The translations under genes were made by a program, and so were the position numbers. A stretch of DNA of 64,000 nucleotides from VAZQ01 sp035263865. Lineage in GTDB: Bacteria > Pseudomonadota > Alphaproteobacteria > Rhizobiales > Xanthobacteraceae. The notes under the pieces are model-generated. The model made no database searches and was not told the origin of the DNA. It saw only the letters and a program-made list of their open reading frames with translations. This document shows positions 1 to 8,290 of this stretch, one piece after another (the stretch's first letter is position 1; every line of letters begins with the position of its first letter). The stretch is taken from NCBI GenBank assembly GCA_035263865.1, contig DATFQX010000291.1, forward strand, positions 1-64,000. Reading direction: 5' to 3'.

Positions 1-364
1 TAGGAACGGACCGGTGCCGATCAAGGTCTCGAGGCGCGCTGATCCTCCACTTAAACCGGGCCACCTGTTCTGCTTCGGTTTTGACGCTTCACCGAAAGCT
101 CAGTGCGCAGTTAGCGCACTTTTGACACTCCGACGCACGGCTATGAGGCAACGCGCGAGGCCGCGATGGCGGCGTTCGCGAAGAGCTAGCGACGGGAATA
201 GGCCCGCCCTGCACGAGGCCGCTGGCGAGTTCAATCGTGGTCAAGCTTCGGACTAGGGTGAAGTGCGCCCAGTCTTCGAAAGCATTTCTGTCCCGATAAC
301 TGTCCCGATCGCGACACTGCTGCGACCGCCCGTTTCCGAAAAGTTTGATTTTGTTGGGAAAGCT
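1..364. other. Intergenic stretch, no gene recognised
   Basis: Short open frames cross this stretch on both strands, but none has a ribosome-binding site or a protein I recognise. The only structure I see is a close direct repeat, ctgtcccgat at 288-297 and again at 300-309, next to the 3' end of the tRNA gene. That is where an integrated element would leave an attachment site, but no integrase is visible here. Confidence 0.5.
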
Positions 365-441
365 TGGTCGGAGTGGCAGGATTTGAACCTGCGACCCCCT
401 CGTCCCGAACGAGGTGCGCTACCAGACTGCGCTACACTCCG
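365..441 (-). tRNA. tRNA-Pro (anticodon CGG)
   Basis: Read on the minus strand, the segment folds as a complete tRNA. The acceptor stem CGGAGTG pairs with CACTCCG, the anticodon stem is CCTCG/CGAGG around the loop TTCGGGA with anticodon CGG, and the T-loop reads GGTTCAAATCC. The 3' CCA is encoded (complement of 365-367). It is a single gene with no other tRNA nearby. A long plus-strand open frame across it is an artefact. Confidence 0.95.
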
Positions 442-497
442 CCTGAAGGGGCGACTTATAACCCGCCCCCGCGAACGGCCGCAAGCATGGGAACAGA

Positions 498-1505
498 ATG
501 ACCGCGCAGCCGGCGACGCAAGTGTTGGAGGCGAAAGCCGGCGCGGCTGTCGGCACCGTCGCGCAGCAGGCAGCGCGCATACTTGCCGCGGGCGGGCTCG
601 TCGCCTTCCCAACCGAGACCGTCTACGGGCTCGGCGCCGATGCCACCAGCGGCGCGGCGGTGGCGCGCCTCTATGACGCCAAGGGCCGCCCCGCCTTCAA
701 TCCGCTCATCGCGCATGTCGCCGACATCGCCGCGGCGCGCGCGCTGGCGCGCTTCGACGATGCCGCGGAAAAACTCGTGGCCGCGTTCTGGCCGGGGCCG
801 CTGACCTTGGTGCTGCCGCGCCTTGCGCATTGCCCGGTCGCCGAACTCGCGACCGCCGGCCTCGATACCATTGCCGTGCGCGTGCCCAGCCATTCCATCG
901 CGCGCGCCATTCTCGTCGCCTTCGGCCGGCCCGTGGTGGCGCCCTCCGCCAACCGCTCCGGCCACGTGTCGCCCACGACCGCGCAACACGTGCTCGCCGA
1001 CCTGCGCGGACGCATCGAGCTGATCGTCGACGGCGGGGGAACGCCGATGGGAGTCGAATCGACGATCATCGCCTGCCTCGAGCGGCCGGTGCTGCTGCGG
1101 CCCGGCGCGCTGGAGCGCGCGGACATCGAACGTTTGGTGCGGCTGGCGGAGGAACCGCGTGCGGCGCCGCGGGCGGATAGCGACGAGCTGCCGATGACGC
1201 CCGGCGCGCTTGCCTCCCATTACGCGCCGCGGGCGCGGCTGCGGCTCGATGCGAGGCGCGTCGAGCCGGGCGAGGCGCTGCTCGCGTTCGGGCCGCTGCC
1301 GGCAGAAGGCGCCGCGCGCGCGGCAGCGGTACTCAACCTTTCCCCGCGCGGCGATCTCCTCGAGGCCGCCGCCAATCTTTTTTCCCACCTGCGCACGCTC
1401 GATGCGTCGGGCGCTCGCACCATCGCGGTGATGCCGGTGCCGCGCACCGGGCTGGGCGAGGCGATCAACGATCGGCTCGAGCGGGCTGCCGCGCCGCGGG
1501 GGTGA
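498..1505 (+). CDS. sua5: L-threonylcarbamoyladenylate synthase, Sua5/YrdC family
   Basis: The 335-residue protein makes threonylcarbamoyl-AMP from threonine, bicarbonate and ATP, the first step of t6A37 modification of ANN-decoding tRNAs. The YrdC core covers roughly residues 20-215: FPTETVYGLG near residue 38, KGRP near 62, and the APSANRSG segment near 150. A C-terminal Sua5 domain follows (about 240-330), so this is the long Sua5 form rather than the short TsaC. The ATG at 498 precedes the conserved core by about 20 residues; the ribosome-binding site is weak. It sits divergently from the tRNA-Pro gene. Known: family role. Inferred: function here. Confidence 0.93.
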   Translation: MTAQPATQVLEAKAGAAVGTVAQQAARILAAGGLVAFPTETVYGLGADATSGAAVARLYDAKGRPAFNPLIAHVADIAAARALARFDDAAEKLVAAFWPGPLTLVLPRLAHCPVAELATAGLDTIAVRVPSHSIARAILVAFGRPVVAPSANRSGHVSPTTAQHVLADLRGRIELIVDGGGTPMGVESTIIACLERPVLLRPGALERADIERLVRLAEEPRAAPRADSDELPMTPGALASHYAPRARLRLDARRVEPGEALLAFGPLPAEGAARAAAVLNLSPRGDLLEAAANLFSHLRTLDASGARTIAVMPVPRTGLGEAINDRLERAAAPRG

Positions 1506-1582
1506 GGGGGCGCCTCGCTTATAGAGCCGTGCCACGCGTAATCAGGCGAGGTGGATTCGCGCGAGCGGCGAACTCGGTCTGC

Positions 1583-1732
1583 ACCCTCCCCCGCTTGCGG
1601 GGGAGGGTTGGGGAGGGGGTGAACCGCGCGAATCTTGATGCGTGCCCCCTCCCTATCCCTCCAGCCGAAGTCGGATCTATCCGACTTCGGCCAGTTAGGT
1701 AAACCCGAGTTCGGCCGCAAGCGGGGGAGGGA
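1583..1732. repeat. Dispersed GC-rich palindromic repeat (family C)
   Basis: The element begins with a palindrome, CCCTCCCC around GCTTGC and its complement, followed by ggttggggaggggg, then an inverted complement of the same motif at about 1641-1660 and 1715-1732. A second copy of the family lies at 45033-45157. It fills the gap between the Sua5 gene and the dehydrogenase gene. No coding potential is seen. Confidence 0.75.
1664..1691. repeat. 28-bp perfect palindrome inside the repeat
   Basis: GCCGAAGTCGGAT at 1664-1676 is followed by CT and then by its exact reverse complement at 1679-1691. This gives a 13-bp stem with a two-base spacer. It interrupts family C, and the other copy (45033-45157) lacks it. 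There is no T-tract after it, so a Rho-independent terminator is unlikely. Confidence 0.85.
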
Positions 1733-1820
1733 ATGCGCCGAGCGCGGCATGATTGTGCATCAAGCGCGATGGAGATCCTCTATAGTCGCGTCCCACAACG
1801 CCGTGACCGGGGTCCGCGTG

Positions 1821-3251
1821 ATGAATATTGCAGAGACGCCCGCAAAAATGCTCAGCGCCGATCTGTTGGCGCGCTTCGTCGCAATCGTCGGCGAGAAAAA
1901 TGCCATCACCGATCGTGACGCGCAGGCGCCCTACCTCACCGAGCCCCGCGACATGTTTCGTGGAAGAAGTTCTGTGGTGCTGCGCCCGGGCTCGGTCGCG
2001 GAAGTTTCTGCAATCCTCAAGCTCGCGAGCGCGAGCGTGACCGCGATCGTGCCGCAAGGCGGCAATACCGGCCTCGTCGGCGGCCAGATCCCGCAGCACG
2101 GCGAGATTGTGGTGGCGCTCAACCGGCTCGACCGCGTGCGCGAGGTCGACCCGGTCTCCAACACCATGACCTGCGAGGCCGGCGTGACCCTGCTCAAGGC
2201 GCGCGAGGCGGCCGCCGCGGTCGACCGGCTCTACCCGCAACTCCTGCCCTCGGAAGGCAGCTGCACCATCGGCGGCAACCTCTCCACCAATGCCGGCGGC
2301 ACCGCCGCGCTGGCGCACGGCATCGCACGCTCGCACGCGCTCGGTATCGAGGCGGTGCTGCCCGACGGGCGCGTGCTCAATGCGCTCAACAAGCTCAAGA
2401 AGGACAATACCGGCTACGACCTCAAGGACCTGTTCATCGGCGCCGAAGGCACGCTCGGCGTCATCACCGCCGCGGTGCTCCGCCTCGTGCCGCGCCCGCG
2501 TTCGGTGGAGACGGCGTTTGCCGGCGTGCCTTCGGCGCAAGCCGCACTCGACCTCCTCGGCCTCGCCGACGAGCGCGCCACCGGGAATGTGACCAGCTTC
2601 GAGCTGATGCTGCGGCTCGGCGTCGAGCTGGTGCTGCGCCACGGCTCGGGCTGCCGCGATCCGCTGCCGCAACCGCACCCGTGGTACGTGCTCCTCGAGC
2701 TCTCCTCGCAGGCGCGCTCCGGCTTGCGCGCGGTGCTGGAAGAAATTCTCGCGGAAGGACTGGAGCGGGGACTCGTCGAAGACGCCACCATCGCCGAGAG
2801 CATCGATCAGACAACAATGTTCTGGCGCATCCGCGAAATGTTCGGCGAGGTGCAGCGCCACGAAGGCGGCTCGATCAAGCATGACGTGTCGGTGCCGGTC
2901 GCCGCCGTGCCCGCCTTCATCGCAGAGGCGAATGCCGCGGTCGCCAAGCTCATCCCCGCCGCCCGGCCACTCCCCTTCGGGCATCTCGGCGATGGCAACA
3001 TCCACTACAACGTGGCGCAACCCGTCGGCGCGGATAAGGCCGAGTTCCTCGCCCATTGGAGCGAGGTTAACGCCGCGGTGTTCGCCGTGGTGACGCAACA
3101 TGGCGGCTCGATCTCGGCCGAGCACGGCATCGGCGTGATGAAGCGCGATCTTCTGCCCAAGGTGAAGGACCCGGTCGCCTACGATCTCATGCGCACGCTC
3201 AAGCGAGCGCTTGATCCCAAAAACATCCTCAACCCCGGCAAGGTGCTGTAG
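1821..3251 (+). CDS. FAD-linked D-2-hydroxyacid dehydrogenase (D-2-hydroxyglutarate/D-lactate type)
   Basis: The 476-residue protein resembles the GlcD/DLD/D2HGDH group, which oxidises D-2-hydroxyacids with FAD and passes electrons to the respiratory chain. An N-terminal FAD-binding domain (about residues 35-215) carries PQGGNTGLVGG and the SEGSCTIGGNLSTNAGG segment. The C-terminal oxidase domain carries FGHLGDGNIHYN and the ISAEHGIG motif. The frame is open further upstream, but only through repeat DNA, so the ATG at 1821 was chosen; it gives the usual family length. D-2-hydroxyglutarate is my preferred substrate, by overall resemblance only. Confidence 0.88.
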   Translation: MNIAETPAKMLSADLLARFVAIVGEKNAITDRDAQAPYLTEPRDMFRGRSSVVLRPGSVAEVSAILKLASASVTAIVPQGGNTGLVGGQIPQHGEIVVALNRLDRVREVDPVSNTMTCEAGVTLLKAREAAAAVDRLYPQLLPSEGSCTIGGNLSTNAGGTAALAHGIARSHALGIEAVLPDGRVLNALNKLKKDNTGYDLKDLFIGAEGTLGVITAAVLRLVPRPRSVETAFAGVPSAQAALDLLGLADERATGNVTSFELMLRLGVELVLRHGSGCRDPLPQPHPWYVLLELSSQARSGLRAVLEEILAEGLERGLVEDATIAESIDQTTMFWRIREMFGEVQRHEGGSIKHDVSVPVAAVPAFIAEANAAVAKLIPAARPLPFGHLGDGNIHYNVAQPVGADKAEFLAHWSEVNAAVFAVVTQHGGSISAEHGIGVMKRDLLPKVKDPVAYDLMRTLKRALDPKNILNPGKVL

Positions 3252-3317
3252 CGGCGGGCTCTTCCCTCGTCCCGCCTCGCTTGCGGTAAGTTAACCCTGC
3301 CCCCATGGAGCATTCCC

Positions 3318-3767
3318 GTGCCGGACGCACGCACCTATCCCGAGCGTCCCTACCTCGCCGTGAGCGCCGCCATCGTGCGCGACGGCAGGATCCTCGTGGT
3401 GCGCCGCGCACGCGCGCCGGCGCACGGCCTCTACAGCCTGCCCGGAGGCGTGGTCGAGGTGGGCGAGACGCTCGAGGAAACGGTGATGCGCGAGGTGCGC
3501 GAGGAGACCGGGATGACGATCGAGCCGGTCGCGCTCGCCGGCTTTTGCGAAGCCATCGTGCGCGACGCGGACACCCGGGTCGAGCGGCATTTCATCATAC
3601 TGTGCTTTGCCGCCCGCTGGCGCGCGGGCGAGGTGGTGCTCAACGAGGAGCTCGACGAAGCGCGCTGGATCGACCCGGCCGAGCTCGCGAAGCTTCAGAC
3701 GACGTCGGGGCTCGCCGAGATCGTAGCGGAGGCTTTCCAGCGATTGGCGGCGCATTCGAGTGGATGA
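3318..3767 (+). CDS. Nudix hydrolase
   Basis: This 149-residue protein of the MutT/ADP-ribose pyrophosphatase type starts at GTG. The Nudix box spans residues 44-66 and fits G-x5-E-x7-R-E-x2-E-E-x-G: G44, E50, R58, E59, E62, E63, G65. The glutamates bind the catalytic metal. The fold begins close to the N terminus (YLAVSAAIVRDG), so no extra domain is present. Substrate cannot be told from the sequence. The gene follows the dehydrogenase gene on the same strand after 66 bases. Confidence 0.92.
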   Translation: MPDARTYPERPYLAVSAAIVRDGRILVVRRARAPAHGLYSLPGGVVEVGETLEETVMREVREETGMTIEPVALAGFCEAIVRDADTRVERHFIILCFAARWRAGEVVLNEELDEARWIDPAELAKLQTTSGLAEIVAEAFQRLAAHSSG

Positions 3768-3788
3768 ATACAGAGCAAGCCGCCATCT

Positions 3789-3957
3789 CCGTTCATTCCC
3801 GTCCCCGCTTTCGCGGGGATAAACTCCAGCGGGAATCCAGGGCTGCCCCTCATGCTGAGGAGCGGCGCGTGAGCGCCGCGTCTCGAAGCATGAGGGGCAT
3901 GGGTGCCCGCCCCATCCTTCGAGACGCGCCCTGCGGGCGCTCCTCAGGATGAGGGCG
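3789..3957. repeat. Composite of two dispersed palindromic repeats (families A and B)
   Basis: Bases 3789-3842 are family A: gttcattcc, the palindrome tccccgctttcgcgggga, and a second gggaatccag edge. Bases 3843-3957 are family B: catgctgaggagcg facing cgtctcgaagcatgag, then catccttcgagacgcg facing cgctcctcaggatgag. The pair occupies almost the whole gap between the Nudix gene and the next gene. Confidence 0.8.
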
Positions 3958-4057
3958 GAGATGGAGGGCGGACGGGCGGATCGAGGCGCCTTGTTTCGGT
4001 CGCGTTGGGCCGCGACAATGCGCCGAGATCGCACTCAGACGCCCTTCACGCGCACAA

Positions 4058-4444
4058 ATGGCTTTCCTGCGATATATCTTGATGGTTGCCGCACTCGCGG
4101 CCGCTATGATTGTTCCACCGCCGCCCGCGCGGGCGCAAGCCGCCGCCCCCTTCGATGGGAGCCTCCAGCGGCTCGCCGAAATCCTCGGCGCCTTGCACTA
4201 CCTGCGCAATGTCTGCGGCGCCAACGAAGGCCAGAAATGGCGCAACGAGATGCAGGCGCTCGTCGATGCCGAAACCCCGAGCGGGGACCGGCGGCTGCGC
4301 ATGATCGCGAGCTTCAATCGCGGTTACCGCGGCTACCAGCAGAGCTACCGCACCTGCACCCCGGCGGCGGAGCTCGTCATTCGCCGCTACCTCGAGGAAG
4401 GCTCGAAGATCGCCCGCGAGATGACCGCCCGCTACGCGAACTGA
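4058..4444 (+). CDS. TIGR02301 family secreted protein
   Basis: The 128-residue protein has a Sec-type signal peptide (hydrophobic residues about 8-22, cleavage likely after ARAQA near 28). The mature part has paired cysteines, one in YLRNVCG and one in SYRTC, which may form a disulfide in the periplasm. The spacing and the ending EGSKIAREMTARY match the TIGR02301 family found across Rhizobiales. Its function is not known. The gene is flanked by repeat elements on both sides. Confidence 0.8.
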   Translation: MAFLRYILMVAALAAAMIVPPPPARAQAAAPFDGSLQRLAEILGALHYLRNVCGANEGQKWRNEMQALVDAETPSGDRRLRMIASFNRGYRGYQQSYRTCTPAAELVIRRYLEEGSKIAREMTARYAN

Positions 4445-4469
4445 CCTGTCTTCGTGCCCACACATCTTC

Positions 4470-4549
4470 TCCGTTCGTCCCCGCGAAAGCGGGGACCCAG
4501 GGCCGCAGACTCTGGCACCTGGATTCCCGCTTTCGCGGGAATGAACGGA
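4470..4549. repeat. Dispersed palindromic repeat (family A)
   Basis: Two palindromes, cgtccccgcgaaagcgggga and gattcccgctttcgcgggaa, are joined by about 25 variable bases and bounded by ccgttc and gaacgg, so the whole unit is itself an inverted repeat. It lies in the gap before the 84-residue gene. Confidence 0.85.
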
Positions 4550-4672
4550 AAGGGGTGGGCCCCCCTTATGCGACGGCTGCACATGGCGCATTAACCGTTC
4601 CCCGAGTTCCGCCTAGGCGAAGTTTGCTCGCATGCTAACCTGCGCGCGTAACCTCCCGCCGAGCGACATGGG

Positions 4673-4927
4673 ATGACAGCGCGAGTGACCGAGGTCCCGG
4701 TCCCGGACCATGAGCAGAAGCGGGCTGCGCTGGGCTATCTCAACGCAGCCTGGACCGAAGCGCGCGTCGAGGGGATCGACGGCGATTGTCTGGCGCAGGC
4801 CTGCTTGTTCGCCGCCTTCGCCGAATTCGTGTCGACCTACGGCGAAGAGCCGGCGGCGCGATTTGCCGAGGGCCTTGCGGTGCGCATCCGCAACGGCGAA
4901 TTTTCCCTCGCCATGACCAAGCAGTAG
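4673..4927 (+). CDS. Small conserved hypothetical protein
   Basis: This 84-residue acidic, alanine-rich, mostly helical protein has no signal peptide or membrane segment. I do not recognise a domain. Codon use is GC-rich at third positions like its neighbours, which supports a real gene. The start at 4673 is an ATG, with gccgagcgac upstream and only a weak Shine-Dalgarno. The neighbours give no functional hint. Confidence 0.6.
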   Translation: MTARVTEVPVPDHEQKRAALGYLNAAWTEARVEGIDGDCLAQACLFAAFAEFVSTYGEEPAARFAEGLAVRIRNGEFSLAMTKQ

Positions 4928-5049
4928 CCGCGTCGCGGCGCGCGGCGGTACGCGCGTCTGCGATGGCGTTTTGGAACCTACCGTAACGGGGAACCTCGCC
5001 ATCGATTTCGTGCTTCTGGTAGACTGCGCGCATCGATCGGGGCTCGACC

Positions 5050-5697
5050 ATGCCGCTGCGCATTGGCTTTCGCCTCTTGATGTTTTTGGCGCTCGTCGCG
5101 AGCGCTGGCGCGCTTGCCCCGAAGGGCCTTCGCGCCGAGGGCGCCAAGCCGCCGGAGATATCCGAGCCGCCGGCCGAGCCAGCGCAAAACCCATCCGCTG
5201 CCGATAAGGGCAAGGGTCACATCGCGGCGCCGTCCGCGGCTGCCGAGATTCTTACCGATCTCTCTCGCTTGCCGGCGCCGGTGGCGCGCACGCGCGAAAA
5301 GTTGCTCGCCGCCGCGCGCAGCGGGGACCTGAAGCAGCTCGTCGGGCTGATGACCGATTCCATGCCAGTCTTCTCGTTCACCGACGACAAGGACCCGATC
5401 GCTTTTTGGAAGGCGAACTATCCCGATTCGGACGGCGTCGAGGTGCTTTCGATCCTGACCATGATCCTCGAAGCGCCCTTCGTGCACGTCGATCAAGGCA
5501 CGCCGCAAGGGATGTATGTGTGGCCCTATTTCGTCCGCATGTCGCTGACCGCGCTCACGCCGCAGCAGAAGGTCGAGCTGTTCCGCCTCGTCACCGGCGC
5601 CGACTACAAGGACATGATGAAGCTCGGCGCCTACGCCTTCTACCGGCTCGGAATCTCGCCCGACGGCACCTGGCAATTCTTTGTCACCGGGGATTGA
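5050..5697 (+). CDS. Secreted hypothetical protein
   Basis: The 215-residue protein carries a signal peptide (hydrophobic stretch about 7-22, cleavage near LRAEG at 29). A low-complexity proline/alanine linker follows (about 32-60), then a globular domain of about 150 residues with conserved-looking segments FSFTDDKDPIAFWK and YVWPYFVRMSLTALTPQQ. This is probably a periplasmic protein of a rhizobial family without known function. It is monocistronic, with a repeat block behind it. Confidence 0.7.
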   Translation: MPLRIGFRLLMFLALVASAGALAPKGLRAEGAKPPEISEPPAEPAQNPSAADKGKGHIAAPSAAAEILTDLSRLPAPVARTREKLLAAARSGDLKQLVGLMTDSMPVFSFTDDKDPIAFWKANYPDSDGVEVLSILTMILEAPFVHVDQGTPQGMYVWPYFVRMSLTALTPQQKVELFRLVTGADYKDMMKLGAYAFYRLGISPDGTWQFFVTGD

Positions 5698-5706
5698 GAC
5701 GCGCCC

Positions 5707-5880
5707 GTCCTCATCCTGAGGAGCGCGATGCCGAAGCGGTGCCGCAAACGCAAGTGGGTGTGCGCGCGTCTCGAAGGATGAGGACGAGCCCTCATGCTTC
5801 GAGACGCATCGCAGCGCGGTTCTAATCCACGGAACGGTTTGTGCCTCCCCGGCGCTGCGATGCTCCTCAGTATGAGGGCC
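5707..5880. repeat. Dispersed palindromic repeat (family B)
   Basis: Segments tcatcctgaggagcgcg, cgtctcgaaggatgagg, catgcttcgagacgc and gcgatgctcctcagtatgag are arranged as nested inverted repeats. The block is about 174 bp and related to 3843-3957. It separates the secreted protein gene from ygfZ. Confidence 0.8.
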
Positions 5881-5959
5881 GAGACCCGCCAACAGAGCAC
5901 CTTGTGAGCGCGCGGCCAGCCGCTTACGTTTAGCCGCGACACCAGTACGATTGCGCATC

Positions 5960-6850
5960 ATGCAAGCCGCGCTGCTTCCCGACCGCGGCGTCGTCAAAGT
6001 TGATGGCGACGACGCGCGAAAATTCCTCAACGGGCTCGTGACCAGCGACATCGCCAAGATGACGCCGGAGGCCGCCAGCTTCGCCGCCCTGCTCACGCCG
6101 CAGGGCAAGGTCATTGTCGATTTCATCTTGGTGGAAGCCCCGCACGCCGATGGCGGCGGCTTCTTCCTCGACTGCCCGCGCGCGCTCGCGCTGACGCTGT
6201 TGCAGCGGCTCAATTTCTACAAGCTGCGCGCCAGGGTTATCGTCGAGGATTTATCCGAGACGCTCAGCGTCCTCGCGGTCTGGGATGGCAGCGCGGTGAC
6301 GGAATATGGCTTGTGTTACCGCGATCCGCGCCTTGCCGTGCTCGGCCTGCGCTGCATGTTGCCGCCCCACCTGGCGGGCGAAGCTGCCGCGGAGCTCGGC
6401 GCTGAGCTCGTCGAGGCCTCGGTCTACGAAGCGCATCGCATCGCGCTCGGTGTGCCGCGCGGCGGCCTCGACTTCATCTACGGCGATGCGTTTCCGCACG
6501 AGGCCGACATGGACCAGTTCGGCGGCATCGATTTCGATAAGGGCTGTTTCGTCGGACAAGAGGTGGCTTCACGCATCGAGCACCGCGGCACGGCGCGCAC
6601 GCGCGTCGTCCCCGTGGCCTTCGACGGCTTTGCGCCGGAGGCGGGCATGCCAGTGAGCGCGGGCGAGAGGACTGTCGGGACGCTCGGCTCGAGCGCGCAA
6701 GGGCGCGGCCTGGCGCTGCTTCGTCTCGACCGCGCCGCGGAGGCGCTGGCAGCGGGAGAGCGGCTCGTCGCTGGAGGCGTCGAATTGCGGCTGGTCAAAC
6801 CAGCCTGGGCGCAATTTGCATGGCCCGGCGAGGCGAAGGCCGCGGAATGA
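5960..6850 (+). CDS. ygfZ: YgfZ/GcvT-fold folate-binding protein (Fe-S cluster maintenance)
   Basis: This 296-residue member of the YgfZ/IBA57 family supports assembly or repair of certain Fe-S enzymes in a folate-dependent way. The diagnostic K-G-C-x-x-G-Q-E motif is present (KGCFVGQE, about residue 195). The N-terminal part has the GcvT-like fold (FLNGLVTSDIAKM, TPQGKVIVDF). An in-frame TTG lies three codons upstream (5951); the ATG at 5960 was preferred. Its stop overlaps the start of tag (ATGA), so the two are probably co-transcribed and translationally coupled. Confidence 0.9.
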   Translation: MQAALLPDRGVVKVDGDDARKFLNGLVTSDIAKMTPEAASFAALLTPQGKVIVDFILVEAPHADGGGFFLDCPRALALTLLQRLNFYKLRARVIVEDLSETLSVLAVWDGSAVTEYGLCYRDPRLAVLGLRCMLPPHLAGEAAAELGAELVEASVYEAHRIALGVPRGGLDFIYGDAFPHEADMDQFGGIDFDKGCFVGQEVASRIEHRGTARTRVVPVAFDGFAPEAGMPVSAGERTVGTLGSSAQGRGLALLRLDRAAEALAAGERLVAGGVELRLVKPAWAQFAWPGEAKAAE

Positions 6851-7452
6851 GCCCTCCCCTCCTCCATCCGGATGGACTCAAACGCTGCCCCTGGCCCAAG
6901 CAGGACCCGCTCTACGTCGCCTATCACGACGAGGAATGGGGCGTGCCCGAATACGATGACCGCGCGCTCTATGAGAAGCTCATCCTCGACGGCTTCCAGG
7001 CCGGATTGTCCTGGATCACCATCCTGCGCAAGCGCGAGAATTTCCGCCGCGCCTTCGACGGCTTCGAGCCCGAGAAGATCGCGCGCTACACGCCGAAGAA
7101 GATCGAGAAGCTGATGCAGGATGCGGGCATCGTGCGCAACCGCATGAAGATCGAGGGCGCGGTCCTCTCCGCGCGTGCCTATCTCGATGCCATGGAAAAG
7201 GGTCCCGGCTTCTCGCGACTGCTCTGGGATTTCGTGGGCGGCAAGCCCAAAATAAATCGCTTCCGCTCCACCTCGCAGGTGCCGGCGGAAACGCCCATCT
7301 CGCGCGCGATGTCCAAGGAGCTTGCCCGGCGCGGCTTCAGGTTCGTCGGACCGAGCATCGTCTATGCCTTCATGCAGGCGACGGGGATGGTCAACGACCA
7401 CGTGGTGAGCTGCCATCGACACGCGCCCTTAGCCGCGCTCGCGGGCCGCTGA
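6847..7452 (+). CDS. tag: DNA-3-methyladenine glycosylase I
   Basis: The 201-residue protein removes 3-methyladenine from alkylated DNA. It is full-length Tag: PLYVAYHDEEWGVP near residues 21-34, GLSWITILRKRENF, and the C-terminal DHVVSCH. The zinc ligands of the family are all visible: C14, H27, and the H-x3-C pair in DHVVSC. The ATG at 6847 overlaps the ygfZ stop codon. It forms a three-gene run with ygfZ and the HD hydrolase gene. Confidence 0.94.
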   Translation: MSPPLLHPDGLKRCPWPKQDPLYVAYHDEEWGVPEYDDRALYEKLILDGFQAGLSWITILRKRENFRRAFDGFEPEKIARYTPKKIEKLMQDAGIVRNRMKIEGAVLSARAYLDAMEKGPGFSRLLWDFVGGKPKINRFRSTSQVPAETPISRAMSKELARRGFRFVGPSIVYAFMQATGMVNDHVVSCHRHAPLAALAGR

Positions 7453-7455
7453 GCG

Positions 7456-8076
7456 ATGCCGGCAAAGCCGCGACGCTCGCCAGCCGCCGAGGCATTCCGC
7501 CCCTGGCAGCGCATGCTGTCCGGCCGCAGGCTCGATCTGCTCGATCCCTCCCCGCTCGACGTGGAGATCGCCGACATCGCGCACGGGCTCGCGCGCGTCG
7601 CCCGCTGGAACGGGCAGACCGAGGGCGCGCACATTTTTTCCGTCGCCCAGCATTCGCTGCTGGTCGAAGCCATCGCGCGCTCGCGCGCGCGCCTCGACCG
7701 CGCAACCCGCCTTGGCATTCTGCTGCACGATGCCCCGGAATACGTGATCGGCGACATGATCTCGCCATTCAAGGCGGTCATCGGCGACGCCTACAAAGCG
7801 GTGGAGGGGCGTCTTCTCGCGGCGATCCATCTGCGTTTCGGGCTTCCCACCGGGCTGCCCTCGGACGCTGTGGCGTTGATCAAGGCGTCCGACCGCGCCG
7901 CCGCCTATCTCGAGGCGACGCGGCTTGCGGGATTTTCTGCAAGCGAAGCGCGGCGCTTCTTCGGCGCGCCGCCGAAATTCTCCGCCGCCATCGAGCGCGA
8001 TTATCTGGTGCCGTGGCCGGCGGAGATGGCCGAGCGGCGCTATCTCGAACGGTTTGCGAAGGTTGCAAGAGGATGA
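7456..8076 (+). CDS. HD-domain phosphohydrolase
   Basis: The 206-residue protein has the metal-binding HD signature: H66 (SVAQHS), H91-D92 (LLHDAPE) and a later aspartate in KASDRAAAY. The length and the pattern are those of YfbR-like 5'-deoxynucleotidases or related nucleotide hydrolases, but the exact substrate is uncertain. It starts three bases after the tag stop codon, so an operon with tag and ygfZ is likely. Confidence 0.85.
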   Translation: MPAKPRRSPAAEAFRPWQRMLSGRRLDLLDPSPLDVEIADIAHGLARVARWNGQTEGAHIFSVAQHSLLVEAIARSRARLDRATRLGILLHDAPEYVIGDMISPFKAVIGDAYKAVEGRLLAAIHLRFGLPTGLPSDAVALIKASDRAAAYLEATRLAGFSASEARRFFGAPPKFSAAIERDYLVPWPAEMAERRYLERFAKVARG

Positions 8077-8082
8077 CCCAAC

Positions 8083-8163
8083 CGGTTCGTCCCCGCGAAA
8101 GCGGGGACCCAGGGGCTGCGGGCTGTGGCCCTGGACTCCCGCTTCCGCGAGAATGAACGGAGA
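8083..8163. repeat. Dispersed palindromic repeat (family A)
   Basis: This copy contains gttcgtccccgcgaaagcgg and gactcccgcttccgcgagaa, bounded by inverted gttcg/gaacgg edges. It directly follows the HD hydrolase gene. Confidence 0.85.
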
Positions 8164-8252
8164 AAAGTGATCGGCCGCAGCAAACTCTGCGGTTCCGCCC
8201 GCAAAATCGACGGCTTGATGTCAAAATCCATCGCCATATAAGAGAGGCCAAC

Positions 8253-8284
8253 AAACTGCTTCGAAAATAGAAGAAACTGCTTCG
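8253..8284 (+). repeat. Two 11-bp direct repeats upstream of the phosphatase-like gene
   Basis: aaactgcttcg occurs at 8253-8263 and 8274-8284, a 21-bp period (two helical turns). The second copy ends 6 bases before the ATG at 8291. The arrangement would suit binding of a protein on one face of the DNA, but could also be a chance duplication. Confidence 0.5.
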
Positions 8285-8290
8285 GAACAA

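Noticed and set aside
365..441. tRNA gene as an integration site for a mobile element
   Set aside because: No integrase, no second copy of the tRNA 3' end and no change in gene content beside it; only a short direct repeat at 288-309.
263..676. Plus-strand open frame of 137 codons across the tRNA gene
   Set aside because: Its middle is the complement of tRNA-Pro and its end is the Sua5 gene in another frame; it is a well-known kind of false protein.
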